Below, one piece after another: positions 22,083 through 32,466 of a DNA stretch of 64,000 bases. The translations under genes and the position numbers were made by a program. The notes beneath the pieces were generated by a model. The model was not told the origin of the DNA and searched no databases. It worked only from the letters and a program-made list of their open reading frames with translations. Position 1 is the first letter of the stretch. Every line of letters begins with the position of its first letter. Source of the DNA: Strigamia acuminata (taxonomy: Eukaryota; Arthropoda; Chilopoda; Geophilomorpha; Linotaeniidae); the NCBI GenBank assembly GCA_949358305.1, contig OX442315.1, positions 9,016,427-9,080,426 of the forward strand, given 5' to 3'.

Positions 22083-22288
22083 TATTTAAATACTCGCGAC
22101 CTCTGAATTGAAGCATTGCTGTCATCAGTCGCTTATCAGTAAGTAATCCAACCAATCATCAATACAAATCATTTTAAATTATAATTTAATAAATAATTAT
22201 AATACTATAAAGTTATTTCTTGGATAAATAATCATAAAAATAACTATATTTTCAATTTTCATTAATTGCAAAATATTATTAATTTCAG
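22083..22288 (+). promoter_or_regulatory. Core promoter and 5'UTR intron of gene C
   Basis: TATTTAAAT at 22083-22091 is followed by CTCGCGACC and a short leader exon ending at a GTAAGT donor (22139). The leader intron ends at TTTCAG (22288), 20 nt before the ATG. The same TATTTAAAT-x-CTyGCGACC layout precedes gene D (25502-25569). Conservation between the two copies supports it as the core promoter. The start site is inferred as about 25 nt after the TATA box. Confidence 0.65.
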
Positions 22289-22308
22289 AAATTGAGAATT
22301 ATCAAAAA

Positions 22309-24495
22309 ATGGCGCTACTTGTTCTCTTCTCTGCGATTCTTTTCACAACTTCTCAAGCAGAAATTGACCTTACACCGTTTGCTAATTTCACACCGGAAAT
22401 AACAGAAACTGAGGGTCATTGCAACTTAATTGAAGGCTTCAAAATTGCAAAAGACAAATCCAAAGTAACTAATTGTAACTAAAATTGCACAAATGCCTAA
22501 AAATTAATATATCGCTGAAATTAATTCATTTACTTTATTTTCTGTGGCAAGTATGAAGGTAGATGGTATGGATTGTATTTGGGAATGACAAAAAGCAAAG
22601 TGAGAGGCATAACATGTTTTTGTTGGGACACATTCTTTGATCAGTATGGCCAATTTCATAACTTCGTACACCTACAGGAAAATGGGTAACCGCAGTATCA
22701 AATTTTTGCATCTTTATATTTTTTATTTGTTTATGTGATAATCCACTCTAATTTGTAGTCATTGGTTAATTATTTATTAATTATTCGATATTGGAATTGT
22801 CTGCTCCTTAAAACTCCAACTATAAAACTAGCGTCAGCGCTTCAACTAACAATTTCAGGTCACCACCACCAGATGGCTCAAATACTACCGCCCTCTATGA
22901 AATTAGTAGCAAACTAAAACACACTGAACGACGTTTTAACTTAGGACGGCATATTGCATACAACGTATGTTTAAATTTATTTTCAGGACAGTTAAGGTTT
23001 TGAACGATGTTGGAATGCCTTTGGACGAAGAAAAGGGAATATATGAATTTTATTTTAACGCGGAAAGCTCGAATAGTTTTAGTAAGTAAAAATTAACATG
23101 GTGTTTTTTTTTTTTCTCATTATTATTTGTTGTTTTAACAGTGATAAATACTTTTCTCTACATTGACGACAAAATGAACGTTTGGTGGGAAGAGGAATGC
23201 ATCAGAAACAAAAACATAAAACGACGTAAATACGATGTCAGATAATTGTGACATTGACTTAGTAAATTACCGTGTTTACATGTGCCCAGTGATTCGGATA
23301 AGTGAAAATGCAGATTTTAGTTTTCTGGAAAACTGATCACGTATACTAAACAGTTTTCCATAAAACACAGACTTATTTGCAGTGTTGGGTGCGATACACC
23401 CAACTTGCGGCCAAGTTTTAAAGAAATTATTTATATACTTTGACCGACCTTAAGAAGGACCCTAACTCACAGCCTCATTACTCCTAACTGTGGAGTGTGT
23501 CACACTACCAGGAAAAGTAGTTTTAGTCAGTTATAAATTGTAATCTATTTTTTACGATTTGTAATCGATTTTAATCGATTTTTTACAATTTGTAATCGAT
23601 TTGTAATCGATTTGTAATCGATTTGTAATCAATTTGTAATCGATTTGTAATCGATTTGTAATCGATTTGTAATCGATTTGTAATCGATTTTAATAGATTT
23701 TTTACGATTTTAATCGATTTTAATCGATTTTTTACGATTTTAATCGATTTTAATCGATTTTTGACGGTTTTTTAACGATTTTTGACGGTTTTTTAACGAT
23801 TTTTGACGGTTTTTTAACGATTTTTGACGGTTTTTTAACGATTTTTGACGGTTTTTTAACGATTTTTGACGGTTTTTTAACGATTTTAACGATATTAATC
23901 GACTTTAATCGATTTTTAAGGTTGGTCAGTGTGGCGGTTGCTAGGTGGCGGTCTGCACCTGTCAAGGTCACATGCACCTGATGACGTCAGGACGACCTTG
24001 CCGCCATTCAATAAATGACACGCGTCATAACCACATGTGTTATGTATTTTTACCAAACTCTACAATCAGAGTATAGATTGATTGATTTTGTATTTTTATT
24101 ACCGTACTTCAAAAAATTTCCTCCGTATATTCACTTTCCTTTATTTTTCCTACGTTTTCCTTTTATTGTTAATGGGCGTTGCCATTTTGTGAACACACGT
24201 GGACGTGCGTTGAAGTTGGGACCCAACAAACCTTTCTAGACAGCATTATGTCCGAACAAAAAGTGCAACTTAAATTTGATATAATTACTATTTAAAACTG
24301 TTTGTCTCCTTTACAGAAATGGCCGCAGTTGGTTTTCGCCGTCTTGAGGATTTTAACAAATATAATCAAAAAATTAATCGGATTTACAAGAAATTAGAAG
24401 CTAAAGGTGGAAAAACTGCAAAATTCAAGATACGGCATGAGAACTGTCAATACCCTCATAAAATGCAAAATCCGTTTGGGAAAAAAAGGGAATAA
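22309..24495 (+). CDS. Gene C: secreted lipocalin-like protein, intact
   Basis: Exons 22309-22464, 22552-22685, 22987-23081, 23142-23225 and 24317-24495 encode 215 residues. There is a signal peptide (MALLVLFSAILFTTSQA), YEGRWY at the exon 2 start and four conserved cysteines (GHCN, ITCFCWD, EECIRNK, HENCQYP). A fifth cysteine sits in CFCWD. The protein ends NPFGKKRE. All splice sites, phases and lengths match gene B. This is the only copy in the window with promoter, all exons in compact order and poly(A) signal (24577-24582) intact, so it is the best candidate for a working gene. Intron 4 contains a minisatellite. Confidence 0.78.
23520..23925. repeat. Minisatellites in intron 4 of gene C
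   Basis: There are two adjacent tandem arrays. One has an 11-12 bp unit built on tttgtaatcga (about 23540-23690). The other has a 21 bp unit, acgatttttgacggtttttta, repeated about six times (23756-23885). The translated Lys/Pro/Ser repeat on the minus strand is a by-product of the array. Confidence 0.85.
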
Positions 24496-24697
24496 TTGTA
24501 AAATTCAAATGATTTAATGAATGTTGTCCTTCTTGACATCTGATAATCAATGTAATATTTTTTCGAGGATTTCTCTAATAAACTAAAGGTTTTACATTCT
24601 AAACTGACAATTTTTAGTTTCAGGAATTACTTGGATGTTCAAAGTATTTACTTGCACCTTCTATGGGCAAGATCATAGAAGTATCGAGTAATTTATT

Positions 24698-25243
24698 GGG
24701 GGCCGTCCATAAATTACGTAACACCTGGAGGGGGGGGAGGGAGTTTCAAATTTTGTTATGGGTTGTTACGACGGGAGGGGGGGTTCTTAATAATGTTACC
24801 TAACAAAAAGTGAAAATTTTAATTTATTGTTTCAATTTATTATTATTGTAAATTTTAAATTTTTGTAAAAATTTTAAATTTTTGTAAAAATTTTAAATTT
24901 TTGTAAAAATTTTAAATTTTTGTAAAAATTTTAAATTTTTGTAAAAATTTTAAATTTTTGTAAAAATTTTAAATTTTTGTAAAAATTTTAAATTTTTGTA
25001 AAAATTTTAAATTTTTGTAAAAATTTTAAATTTTTGTAAAAATTTTAAATTTTTGTAAAAATTTTAAATTTTTGTAAAATTTTGTATTATAAGCTTGTAT
25101 AAAAAAATTTTTTTTGGGGCGGAGTGGTCAGTTTTGTTACGTAATATTCTAGGGGGGTTTGTGGATTTGTTACGACCTTGTTACAGGGGGGAGGGGGTCT
25201 AAAAATCTAAAAATCAGCGTTACGTAATTTATGGACAGCCCCT
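24698..25243. mobile_element. MITE with internal 19 bp tandem array
   Basis: The ends are inverted repeats: ggggccgtccataaattacg on the left, and the complement of cgtaatttatggacagcccc on the right (26-30 bp). Inside, a 19 bp unit, taaaaattttaaatttttg, is repeated about 12 times (24845-25080). This TIR type is a common MITE form, though I cannot assign the superfamily. It lies between genes C and D. Confidence 0.75.
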
Positions 25244-25501
25244 ATGTTTAGAATTAACGTTGCGTTATTTTGAGTTTAATTCTTTACGTGCATCTTTATT
25301 GTATATTATATAATAATAGACAGCATTTCATATTTCTGCAGTTCTTGAAGTACAATACAACAATGGCATACCTCATATAAAAATTTCAGCACCTGAACAG
25401 CTAGGGCAAAAATATTTATGTGCTTTTGCTTTATTGTAGCTGCAAAAAAGATCTGAAAAAACAAATTTGTTTTCCAATTCAATTTCCTCGTGACTTCTAT
25501 A

Positions 25502-25774
25502 TATTTAAATGCTTGCGACCACTAAAGTGAAGCAGTTTCTGATGGAATAGCTCATCAGTCACCCTTCAAGTAAGCAAACTAACTTGTCAGCAATGCAAAT
25601 CATTTTAAATTTGAATTTAAGAGATAATTATTGTATTTTCCTTTGATTTCTTGGATAAACAATCGTAACAACATCACTACGGATAATATATTTTTATAAT
25701 AATTAAAGGGACTTACAAAAAAAATTAATCTACCTCTTTTGTAATAATAAATGCACGTTTCATTTTAATTTCAG
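25502..25774 (+). promoter_or_regulatory. Core promoter and 5'UTR intron of gene D
   Basis: TATTTAAATGCTTGCGACC (from 25502) aligns with the gene C promoter. A leader exon ends at CTTCAA|GTAAGC (donor at 25570), and the leader intron ends at TTTCAG (25774), 19 nt before the ATG at 25794. Confidence 0.65.
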
Positions 25775-25894
25775 AAATTTAGAATTGTCAAAAATGGCCC
25801 TGCTCGCTCTCTTTGTGATTCTTCTCACGTGTGTCATGTCAATTTTAGCTTGTCCAGTTGATTTAACGCCGTTTTCTAATTTCACATATGAAAT

Positions 25895-26100
25895 TGTTAT
25901 GTTCAGAATAATTGTTTTGGTACAAATTGATTGTATTTCACGTTGGAATTGTTGGAGTGGTTGCCGTTGGCAACCACTCATGAATAAATTACTTGTCATG
26001 TCAAGCTTGAATTGATTGCACGTCTGTTTTTATTCCGCCTATTCAAGTAGAATAGGCCTGCAGTTGTTAGTGTAGACTTCAGAGCATGGAAAACACTAAA
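25895..26100 (+). repeat. E2 5' LTR (206 bp)
   Basis: It starts tgttatgttcag and ends aacactaaa. It is identical to 31156-31361 base for base as read here. Confidence 0.93.
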
Positions 26101-26101
26101 T

Positions 26102-26119
26102 TGGCGCAGTGAACTCGAT
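26102..26119 (+). promoter_or_regulatory. E2 primer-binding site
   Basis: TGGCGCAGTGAACTCGAT begins one base after the LTR. The first nine bases match the tRNA-Ser-type PBS (TGGCGCAGT) known from several insect gypsy elements; the rest diverges. Confidence 0.5.
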
Positions 26120-26212
26120 GTTTATGCCTGTGTGTGGAAAGAAAAATGGATTTGAACTAGAATTGTGTGAAGCGAAAGCGAAGGTGAACTTTGCGAGATT
26201 TCGTTCTGGAAC

Positions 26213-29200
26213 GTGAGTTTCGAACGTTCGGTTTGTGCCGATAAAGTTTTGAGTTCGATTTGCCCAGCTGAGACAGCCAGGCCTGTTGCATCGAATCAGC
26301 GCCGTGTGACACGACGCCCGTTAAGCCTTTTGGAAGATTTGCGAAGCGCGCTTTTCAAGTTTGCGCATTTGCATTTTGCTGTTTTAATCCTTTTTGTCTT
26401 TTTCTTCCTTTTCTTTTCGTCTTGTGTTTGCTGTGAGATTCGCCTGTTTTCCTGGACGAATCAAGTCATGGCTGCCCAGAGGATGGTGTTGGGTCATCCC
26501 GGCCCTTTTGACGGAAAGATGGCGGCCGATTGGGACCGATATCTCGAACGAGTGGACGAGTTCTGCTTGTTGAACGACATTCCCGACGCGAAAGTTAAGT
26601 CGTTGCTGCTATCACTCATCGGCCCTAAAGCGTATCAAGAGCTCCAAAAGGCCGTTCATCCTGAGAAGCTGCCGGCCAAGAATTACCAGGAGATCGTCGA
26701 CCTGATGCGACTGCATCTCGAGCCGGTAGCTCAACCCCACGTGTGCCGCCAGCGCTTGGGTTTGCGGACTCGGAAGCCGGAAGAGACGGTCGAAGAATAC
26801 CTCACAGTACTCAAGGGGTTGGCGCAGCCGTGTGGGTTTGCAACGGTCGGCGAGACCGATAGCGGTGTTTTGGACGCATTTTTGCGAGGGATTAACAATA
26901 GTGGCATGCGAAAATATATTATGTTAAGCGAGAATTTAACCTTGAAGTCGGCAGTGAAGCTTGCGACGTCGTATGAGGCTGCCATGGCTACGCCATCGAG
27001 CGTGGGCGGCGCGGAGGTGACGGCGGACGTCCCCTCTCACTTGACCGACACCGAAGTTCATCAAGTGAGGCAATTCCATCCAGCGAGGCGTCGTGGCGGA
27101 CCAAATGGTGGCGCTCCTGGGCGGCGGTTTGATGCTGGCTTTGGTGGCGCTCGTCCCCGTGTCGCGCCTTTTGATCGTGGGCAGCGCAGAGGAGGAGGAA
27201 GAGGCGGTGCACGACCGCCTGTCAATATTGCGTGTTGGCATTGCGGGGGCCCGCATTTTAGGCATCAGTGCCCCGACTGGATCCAGGGAGCCGGCGCTGG
27301 GCGCGAAGATACTCGAGATGAGAGCGCCGCTGGCCCCAAGCCGGAATTTCGACAGAAGACGGTCCCCGTCAATGCCGTGGCGCGTTTTGATTATGACGAC
27401 GATGGCCTCCCTCCGGACGAGTGGGGCATTTACACAGTGGAAGATGCCAGCAAGAGATTTCCACCTTTCTTGTTTCAATTGGAAGTTTGCACCAGGGCGT
27501 GGTTATTTCAAGTGGACTCTGGTGCGGAGAGGTCAGTTGTGACCTGGAGCCAGTTCGCCTCGCTCGCGGACTCAGGTGCGTGTTACCCTGCTTTGCGTAG
27601 GTCAGAGGTGGTGTTGAGAGCGTACACGGGTGTACCAATCATGGTTTTTGGAGAGGTGAGTTTGCCGGTCAGTCACCGGGGCAAAATTTTAGATTTGATT
27701 TTTTTGGTGGTAGAAGGTTCTGGGCCGAATCTCCTTGGTAGGGACCTGATTGCGCAGTTGCAGATTGAGGTTGCGCAGGGTGCGATTGACCAGGGGGGGG
27801 AGGTACCCGTGCATGTGCCGGTCCATGCATCAGCCAACACGAGCATGCAGGAGCAGCTCAATGAGTTGTTAGCTAAGCATGAGGATGTTTTTAAGATAGG
27901 ACTTGGAGCATTTAATGGCCCTCCAGTCGAGTTGCAAATGAGGGAGGACATTTCCCCTCGTTTCTTTCGACCCAGACCAGTGCCCATTCCGCTCAGGCCC
28001 CAGGTGGAGGCCGAGATTGATCGGTTGGTCACCGAGGGCATTTTTGCCCCAATCACATTCTCGGAGTGGGCCACTCCCCTCGTGGTAGTTCGTAAGAAGG
28101 ATGGCGGCGTACGCCTCTGCGGAGACTATCGCTCGACAATCAACGCCGCCATCCAGCCCGATCCTTATCCATTGCCGGCGATAGCCGACATTTTCGCACA
28201 GGTGGGAGAGGCGAAATATTTCTCAAAACTTGACTACAGGCACGCCTACCTGCAGTTGCGCTTGACCGCCCGATCCGCGCGGATCGCGGCGGTCAACACC
28301 ATCAGGGGGTTGATGGCCGTTAATCGACTCCCTTTCGGGACGATATCGAGCTCGGGCATCTTTCAGAGATGCGCCGAGGGGGTAGTGGCCGGAATTAGGC
28401 GCATTTTTGTATACCAGGACGACATTCTGGTCGCCACCATCACCATTGAGGAGCACTTGACCATTTTAGGTTTGGTTTTGGCCAGACTGGCCGAGAACGG
28501 GTTGCGGCTCTGCCGCACCAAGTGCGTTTTTTGCGTGGAAAGTTTGGAGTTTTTGGGCTTCCGACTGTCCGGCGGTGGTGTGGCACCTTTGTCCGAGCGG
28601 GTCAGGGCAATTACTCAAATACCACCCCCTTTGGACGTCACGCAGGTGAAGTCCTTTTTAGGTCTCATAAATTTCTATGGCCAGTTTGTTGCTGGTTTGT
28701 CAACCATTGCAGCACCATTATATATGCTGTTGGTCAAAGGGCAGCCGTGGTCGTGGTTGGATGCGCAAAAGTCTGCTTTTGAAAAGATCAAGAAGGCCCT
28801 TGTGTCTGCCCCAGTGCTCAGGTTTTACGATTTGGGCCGGCCCGCGGTGGTCGTCGCTGACGCGTCCCCGGTGGGCGTGGGGGCGGTTTTGGCCCAAACG
28901 GGTGACGATGGGAAGGAATGGCCGGTTGTATTCGCTTCACGCTCCTTGTCGTCTGCAGAGCGTAATTACGCGCAGATAGACAAGGAGGCGTTGGCCATCA
29001 TGTTTGCCGTGAGACGATTCCACCAGTACATCTGTGGTCGTCGTTTCACGGTTTTCACTGACCATCGTCCCCTCTTGGGCATCTTGGGCAGGGACCGCCC
29101 CATATCCAACATCATCTCCCCGCGCATGTTAAGATGGTCCCTTGCGCTTGCGTGTTATGACTACCAGCTTATTTTCAGGAAGGGAACTGACGTCTCCAAC

Positions 29201-31060
29201 GCCGACGCTCTTAGTCGTGCCCCCGTGGACGAGCCCTCGTCTGAGAGAAGTGTAGTGCACACGTTCTTGACCGAGCTATCCGCTCAAAGTTTGATTGGTA
29301 GGGCTGAGCTTGTTGCGGCCACGAGGGCGGACCCCATTTTGGTGGAGGTGACACGTATGGTGAGCGGAGGTGTTTGGGAGGATGACCACGCGGCGGCCCA
29401 GTTTAAACCGTTCAAAGAGAGATTCTTTGAGTTTTCACTCGATAATGGCGTCCTGTTTTGGGGGGAGCGTTTTGTTGTGCCATCGAGTTTGGTTCCCCGT
29501 GCCTTAGCATTATTGCATGACGGGCATGTGGGCGTAGTTTCGATGAAGGGGCGAGCGCGAGCGGCGCTGTGGTGGCCGGCGGTGAACGCCGACATCGCGG
29601 CGCATTGTGCCGCATGTTTGGTTTGTAGGACGCTTGACCCCATGCCCCCTCGAGTCCAGCCTATTAGCTGGCCGCGCGCGATGCAGCCGTGGGAGCGCAT
29701 CCATCTTGATTACGCGGGGCCGGTGCTCGGAAAAATGATCCTAATAGTTGTCGACGCCTACTCAGGCTGGATAGAGGCGCAGGCAGTGACCACAGCGTCC
29801 AGCAACGCAACAATTGTGGTTTTGCGACGGTTGTTCGCAGCTTTTGGCCTGCCATTGACGGTGGTGTCCGATAATGCGACCTGTTTTTCGTCACAGGTTT
29901 TTCGCGATTTTTTGGCGGGAAATGCCATCACCCAGTTGTGGTCACCACCGTACCATCCACAAAGCAACGGTCAGGCCGAACGCGCGGTCCGAGAGGTCAA
30001 GCAGCGGCTGGCCAAGGTTGTGGCCGGCAACCTGGATACGCGCGTCGCTCGTGTGCTTTTTGCCCAACACTCGTCCGTGGGGGGAAGGGATGGGCTTTCC
30101 CCTGCGCACCGTTTCTTGGCGCGACCCTTTCGCACTCACCTGCAGTCCGCGATTGTTGGCTTTGGTGATTCAGGTCCGGACCAAGCAGAGGACTCCATTA
30201 CTGGTCGCAGTTTCCAGGTGAACGAGGCGGTGTGGTATCGGGTGTTTCCAGCGGCGGTCAAGGCATGGCGAGCGGCGCTCGTGCTCCGCAGAAAAGGAGC
30301 AGTCCTGTACGACGTCAGAGATGTCGAGAGTGGTAAAGTGCACGTGCGACACGTCAACCAGTTGAAGAGGCGAGCCCTGAGTGCATCCTCGCCTCCTGTC
30401 GATCGTGTGCGACAAGTACCTGTTGAAGAGCCAGGGAGTCGTGATGTTGTGTTGATGAGTTCGCCTCCGGCGGATTTGGACGACTCTCAGTGGTTGTTGT
30501 CAGCTCCGGGAGCGGTGCTGGGCGTTGTGTCTTCATCCTCGAGTGACTCTTGGTTTGACATTTTTGATACTTCTAATGAATTATTAATTCCAGAAGTGGA
30601 CTTACCTGTGGTTGAGTTGGTTCAGCAGGTGGTTTTGCCCGATGAGCCAGTTCCTCCAGCTCTGGACGTGGTTGTTGACCGCAGACGTTTGAGCGTCTGC
30701 CTTGAGCGTATTGACGACGTGGTTGCCGGTTTGGTTCCGGTGGCAAACATCGTGCCAGCCCATCCACTTGCGGCGGACGATGTTCGGGTTGTGAGCCCCC
30801 GTGGGAGCAGTACCTCATCCGACGAGGATGTTCTAGCTGCCAGTCTCGGCGCCGGGCGCGTGCCGTCCTTGGTTGGGGAGCGATCAGATGAGGAGCAAGC
30901 AGTGGCATCCTCATCCACCGGTCGCCCGGTGCGTAACAAGCAGCAGCCTGCATGGATGCTCGACCCTAGTGTCGTGTTGACATCAACAAAGAAGAGAACC
31001 AGGGGCCCGAAGAAACCCAAGCCGAAGCAAGAGCGAGTTGATGATCAAGACACGGAATGA
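26213..31060 (+). CDS. E2 Gag-Pol polyprotein
   Basis: The single frame is open for 1615 codons. The likely start is the ATG at 26468 (MAAQRMVLGHPG), because upstream codons look like leader. Using numbering from 26213: gag about 86-330; zinc knuckle CWHCGGPHFRHQC near 341; aspartic protease VDSGAERS near 433; reverse transcriptase with YQDDILVA near 733; RNase H VADASPVG near 882 and NADALSRAP near 1000; integrase HHCC near 1100-1140 (HDGHVG, CAACLVC); catalytic residues in LDYAGP (about 1165), SDNATCF (about 1219) and GQAERAV (about 1253). About 300 Pro/Val-rich residues follow the integrase core, ending in a Lys-rich tail. Gag and Pol share one frame, so no frameshift is needed. Confidence 0.93.
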   Translation: MSFERSVCADKVLSSICPAETARPVASNQRRVTRRPLSLLEDLRSALFKFAHLHFAVLILFVFFFLFFSSCVCCEIRLFSWTNQVMAAQRMVLGHPGPFDGKMAADWDRYLERVDEFCLLNDIPDAKVKSLLLSLIGPKAYQELQKAVHPEKLPAKNYQEIVDLMRLHLEPVAQPHVCRQRLGLRTRKPEETVEEYLTVLKGLAQPCGFATVGETDSGVLDAFLRGINNSGMRKYIMLSENLTLKSAVKLATSYEAAMATPSSVGGAEVTADVPSHLTDTEVHQVRQFHPARRRGGPNGGAPGRRFDAGFGGARPRVAPFDRGQRRGGGRGGARPPVNIACWHCGGPHFRHQCPDWIQGAGAGREDTRDESAAGPKPEFRQKTVPVNAVARFDYDDDGLPPDEWGIYTVEDASKRFPPFLFQLEVCTRAWLFQVDSGAERSVVTWSQFASLADSGACYPALRRSEVVLRAYTGVPIMVFGEVSLPVSHRGKILDLIFLVVEGSGPNLLGRDLIAQLQIEVAQGAIDQGGEVPVHVPVHASANTSMQEQLNELLAKHEDVFKIGLGAFNGPPVELQMREDISPRFFRPRPVPIPLRPQVEAEIDRLVTEGIFAPITFSEWATPLVVVRKKDGGVRLCGDYRSTINAAIQPDPYPLPAIADIFAQVGEAKYFSKLDYRHAYLQLRLTARSARIAAVNTIRGLMAVNRLPFGTISSSGIFQRCAEGVVAGIRRIFVYQDDILVATITIEEHLTILGLVLARLAENGLRLCRTKCVFCVESLEFLGFRLSGGGVAPLSERVRAITQIPPPLDVTQVKSFLGLINFYGQFVAGLSTIAAPLYMLLVKGQPWSWLDAQKSAFEKIKKALVSAPVLRFYDLGRPAVVVADASPVGVGAVLAQTGDDGKEWPVVFASRSLSSAERNYAQIDKEALAIMFAVRRFHQYICGRRFTVFTDHRPLLGILGRDRPISNIISPRMLRWSLALACYDYQLIFRKGTDVSNADALSRAPVDEPSSERSVVHTFLTELSAQSLIGRAELVAATRADPILVEVTRMVSGGVWEDDHAAAQFKPFKERFFEFSLDNGVLFWGERFVVPSSLVPRALALLHDGHVGVVSMKGRARAALWWPAVNADIAAHCAACLVCRTLDPMPPRVQPISWPRAMQPWERIHLDYAGPVLGKMILIVVDAYSGWIEAQAVTTASSNATIVVLRRLFAAFGLPLTVVSDNATCFSSQVFRDFLAGNAITQLWSPPYHPQSNGQAERAVREVKQRLAKVVAGNLDTRVARVLFAQHSSVGGRDGLSPAHRFLARPFRTHLQSAIVGFGDSGPDQAEDSITGRSFQVNEAVWYRVFPAAVKAWRAALVLRRKGAVLYDVRDVESGKVHVRHVNQLKRRALSASSPPVDRVRQVPVEEPGSRDVVLMSSPPADLDDSQWLLSAPGAVLGVVSSSSSDSWFDIFDTSNELLIPEVDLPVVELVQQVVLPDEPVPPALDVVVDRRRLSVCLERIDDVVAGLVPVANIVPAHPLAADDVRVVSPRGSSTSSDEDVLAASLGAGRVPSLVGERSDEEQAVASSSTGRPVRNKQQPAWMLDPSVVLTSTKKRTRGPKKPKPKQERVDDQDTE

Positions 31061-31155
31061 AAAGAATTCGTTTTATTTTGATGCTGTTTATTTAAATTCT
31101 TTGGAAAACTCAGTTAAAATTTGTGACTCGATTTAGTACAAATTTGGGGGAATAG

Positions 31156-31361
31156 TGTTATGTTCAGAATAATTGTTTTGGTACAAATTGATTGTATTTC
31201 ACGTTGGAATTGTTGGAGTGGTTGCCGTTGGCAACCACTCATGAATAAATTACTTGTCATGTCAAGCTTGAATTGATTGCACGTCTGTTTTTATTCCGCC
31301 TATTCAAGTAGAATAGGCCTGCAGTTGTTAGTGTAGACTTCAGAGCATGGAAAACACTAAA
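31156..31361 (+). repeat. E2 3' LTR (206 bp)
   Basis: Identical to the 5' LTR. It is followed by the GAAAT duplication and then the rest of gene D exon 1. Confidence 0.93.
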
Positions 31362-32466
31362 GAAATAAGAGAGGCTGAGGGTCATTGCAACGTAATAGAA
31401 GCCATGCAAGTTTCAAGTAACAATTCCAAAGTAAATAAATACCTAAAATCAATATAAAAATTAATTAATTTACCTCCTTTTATTTCCATTGGCAAGTATG
31501 AAGGTAGATGGTATGCAGCTTACTCAGGACTCAGCAAAGAACAAACAAACCGGGTAACGTGTCTCGTTTGGGACAATTTCTTTGATGAGATTGGTCAAGT
31601 TCATCTCTTTGCAAGCCTAAAAGAGAATAGGTAACCACAGTGCCGTACATATTATTTTTTTCAATATTATGTTGTTAAATCTTCTCTTAGGCCTTTTTGC
31701 TTGTCTTGTAGTGTTGTTTCAACAACACATTAAGATACTTTTTTGTTTTTGTACATTGGATTTGATTTAAACAACTTATTAAATATATTATTGTATTTTT
31801 AAATTTATTTTCAGTGATTTTAAGGTTATAAATGGTCTAGCAACGCCTTTGCTTGAAGAGAAGAGGATATACCGATTTCATTTTGACGCATCTAACACAC
31901 AAAGTTTCAGTAAGTAAAGATGGATTTGGAGTTATTATCGGTATCAATTATTAAACATTATTAAACAGTGGTAAACACCTATTTTTACGTCGATGACGAA
32001 ATGGTTGTTTGGTTTCGAGAAGAATGCTTCTGGAACAAAAACATAAAGCACCGTAAATGTACAGATACAGCATGTGGCAATCACATTGTGAAGTTTTTTG
32101 TCACAATAAACTGCATGCTACGTTTGAGGATAATTTTTATTTAAAATTGTGTTTTTCCTTTATAGAGTTCATCGCAGTTGGTTACCGTAATCTTGAGGAT
32201 GTTAAGAAAAATGACGACAAACTAGATCTCATTTTCAAGATGTTGGAAGCTAAGGGTGCACAGCCTGAAAGAAACTTGATACGCCACGAGAAGTGTGATT
32301 ACCCTGCAAAAATGCAAGATCCATTTAAGGATAAAAAAGATGCCAAACTTGCCAAAGAGAAAGAGAAAGAGAAATGCAAAAAAGAAAAGTTATAATGTAG
32401 TGTCCACGCGATTTTCAATAGAAAGCACATTTTGAGCAAACCACTGGGTTTAAGAAACTTTCTGCT

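Larger units (their letters stand above)
25895..31361 (+). mobile_element. E2: complete young Ty3/gypsy retrotransposon in exon 1 of gene D
   Basis: Identical 206 bp LTRs (25895-26100 and 31156-31361) flank one uninterrupted Gag-Pol ORF. The 5 bp target duplication GAAAT is at 25890-25894 and 31362-31366. PBS is at 26102 and PPT (tttgggggaatag) at 31143-31155. Identical LTRs plus an open ORF indicate a very recent and possibly still mobile copy. Confidence 0.95.
25794..32395 (+). pseudogene. Gene D: lipocalin-like gene disrupted in exon 1 by E2
   Basis: Exon 1 is split into 25794-25894 and 31367-31430 by E2; the two parts total 165 nt, the exon 1 length of gene A. The other exons are intact: 31497-31630, 31815-31909, 31969-32052 and 32166-32395. 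Without the insertion the gene would encode 235 residues of the A subtype, with a CMSILACP signal region, YEGRWY, four cysteines and a Lys-rich tail. With it, translation from the ATG enters the LTR and soon stops. The 3'UTR is also split by a foldback element and by the solo LTR/E3 nest, so its AATAAA is now at 41786-41791. No other lesion is seen in the coding exons, so loss is recent. Confidence 0.85.

Noticed and set aside
23750-23977. Minus-strand ORF with repeated IVKKPSK
   Set aside because: It is a translation of the 21 bp minisatellite in intron 4 of gene C, with no other coding evidence.
26213-26467. The first 85 codons of the E2 frame as Gag
   Set aside because: This is leader sequence between PBS and the well-placed ATG at 26468; it contains a low-complexity Phe stretch unlike Gag.
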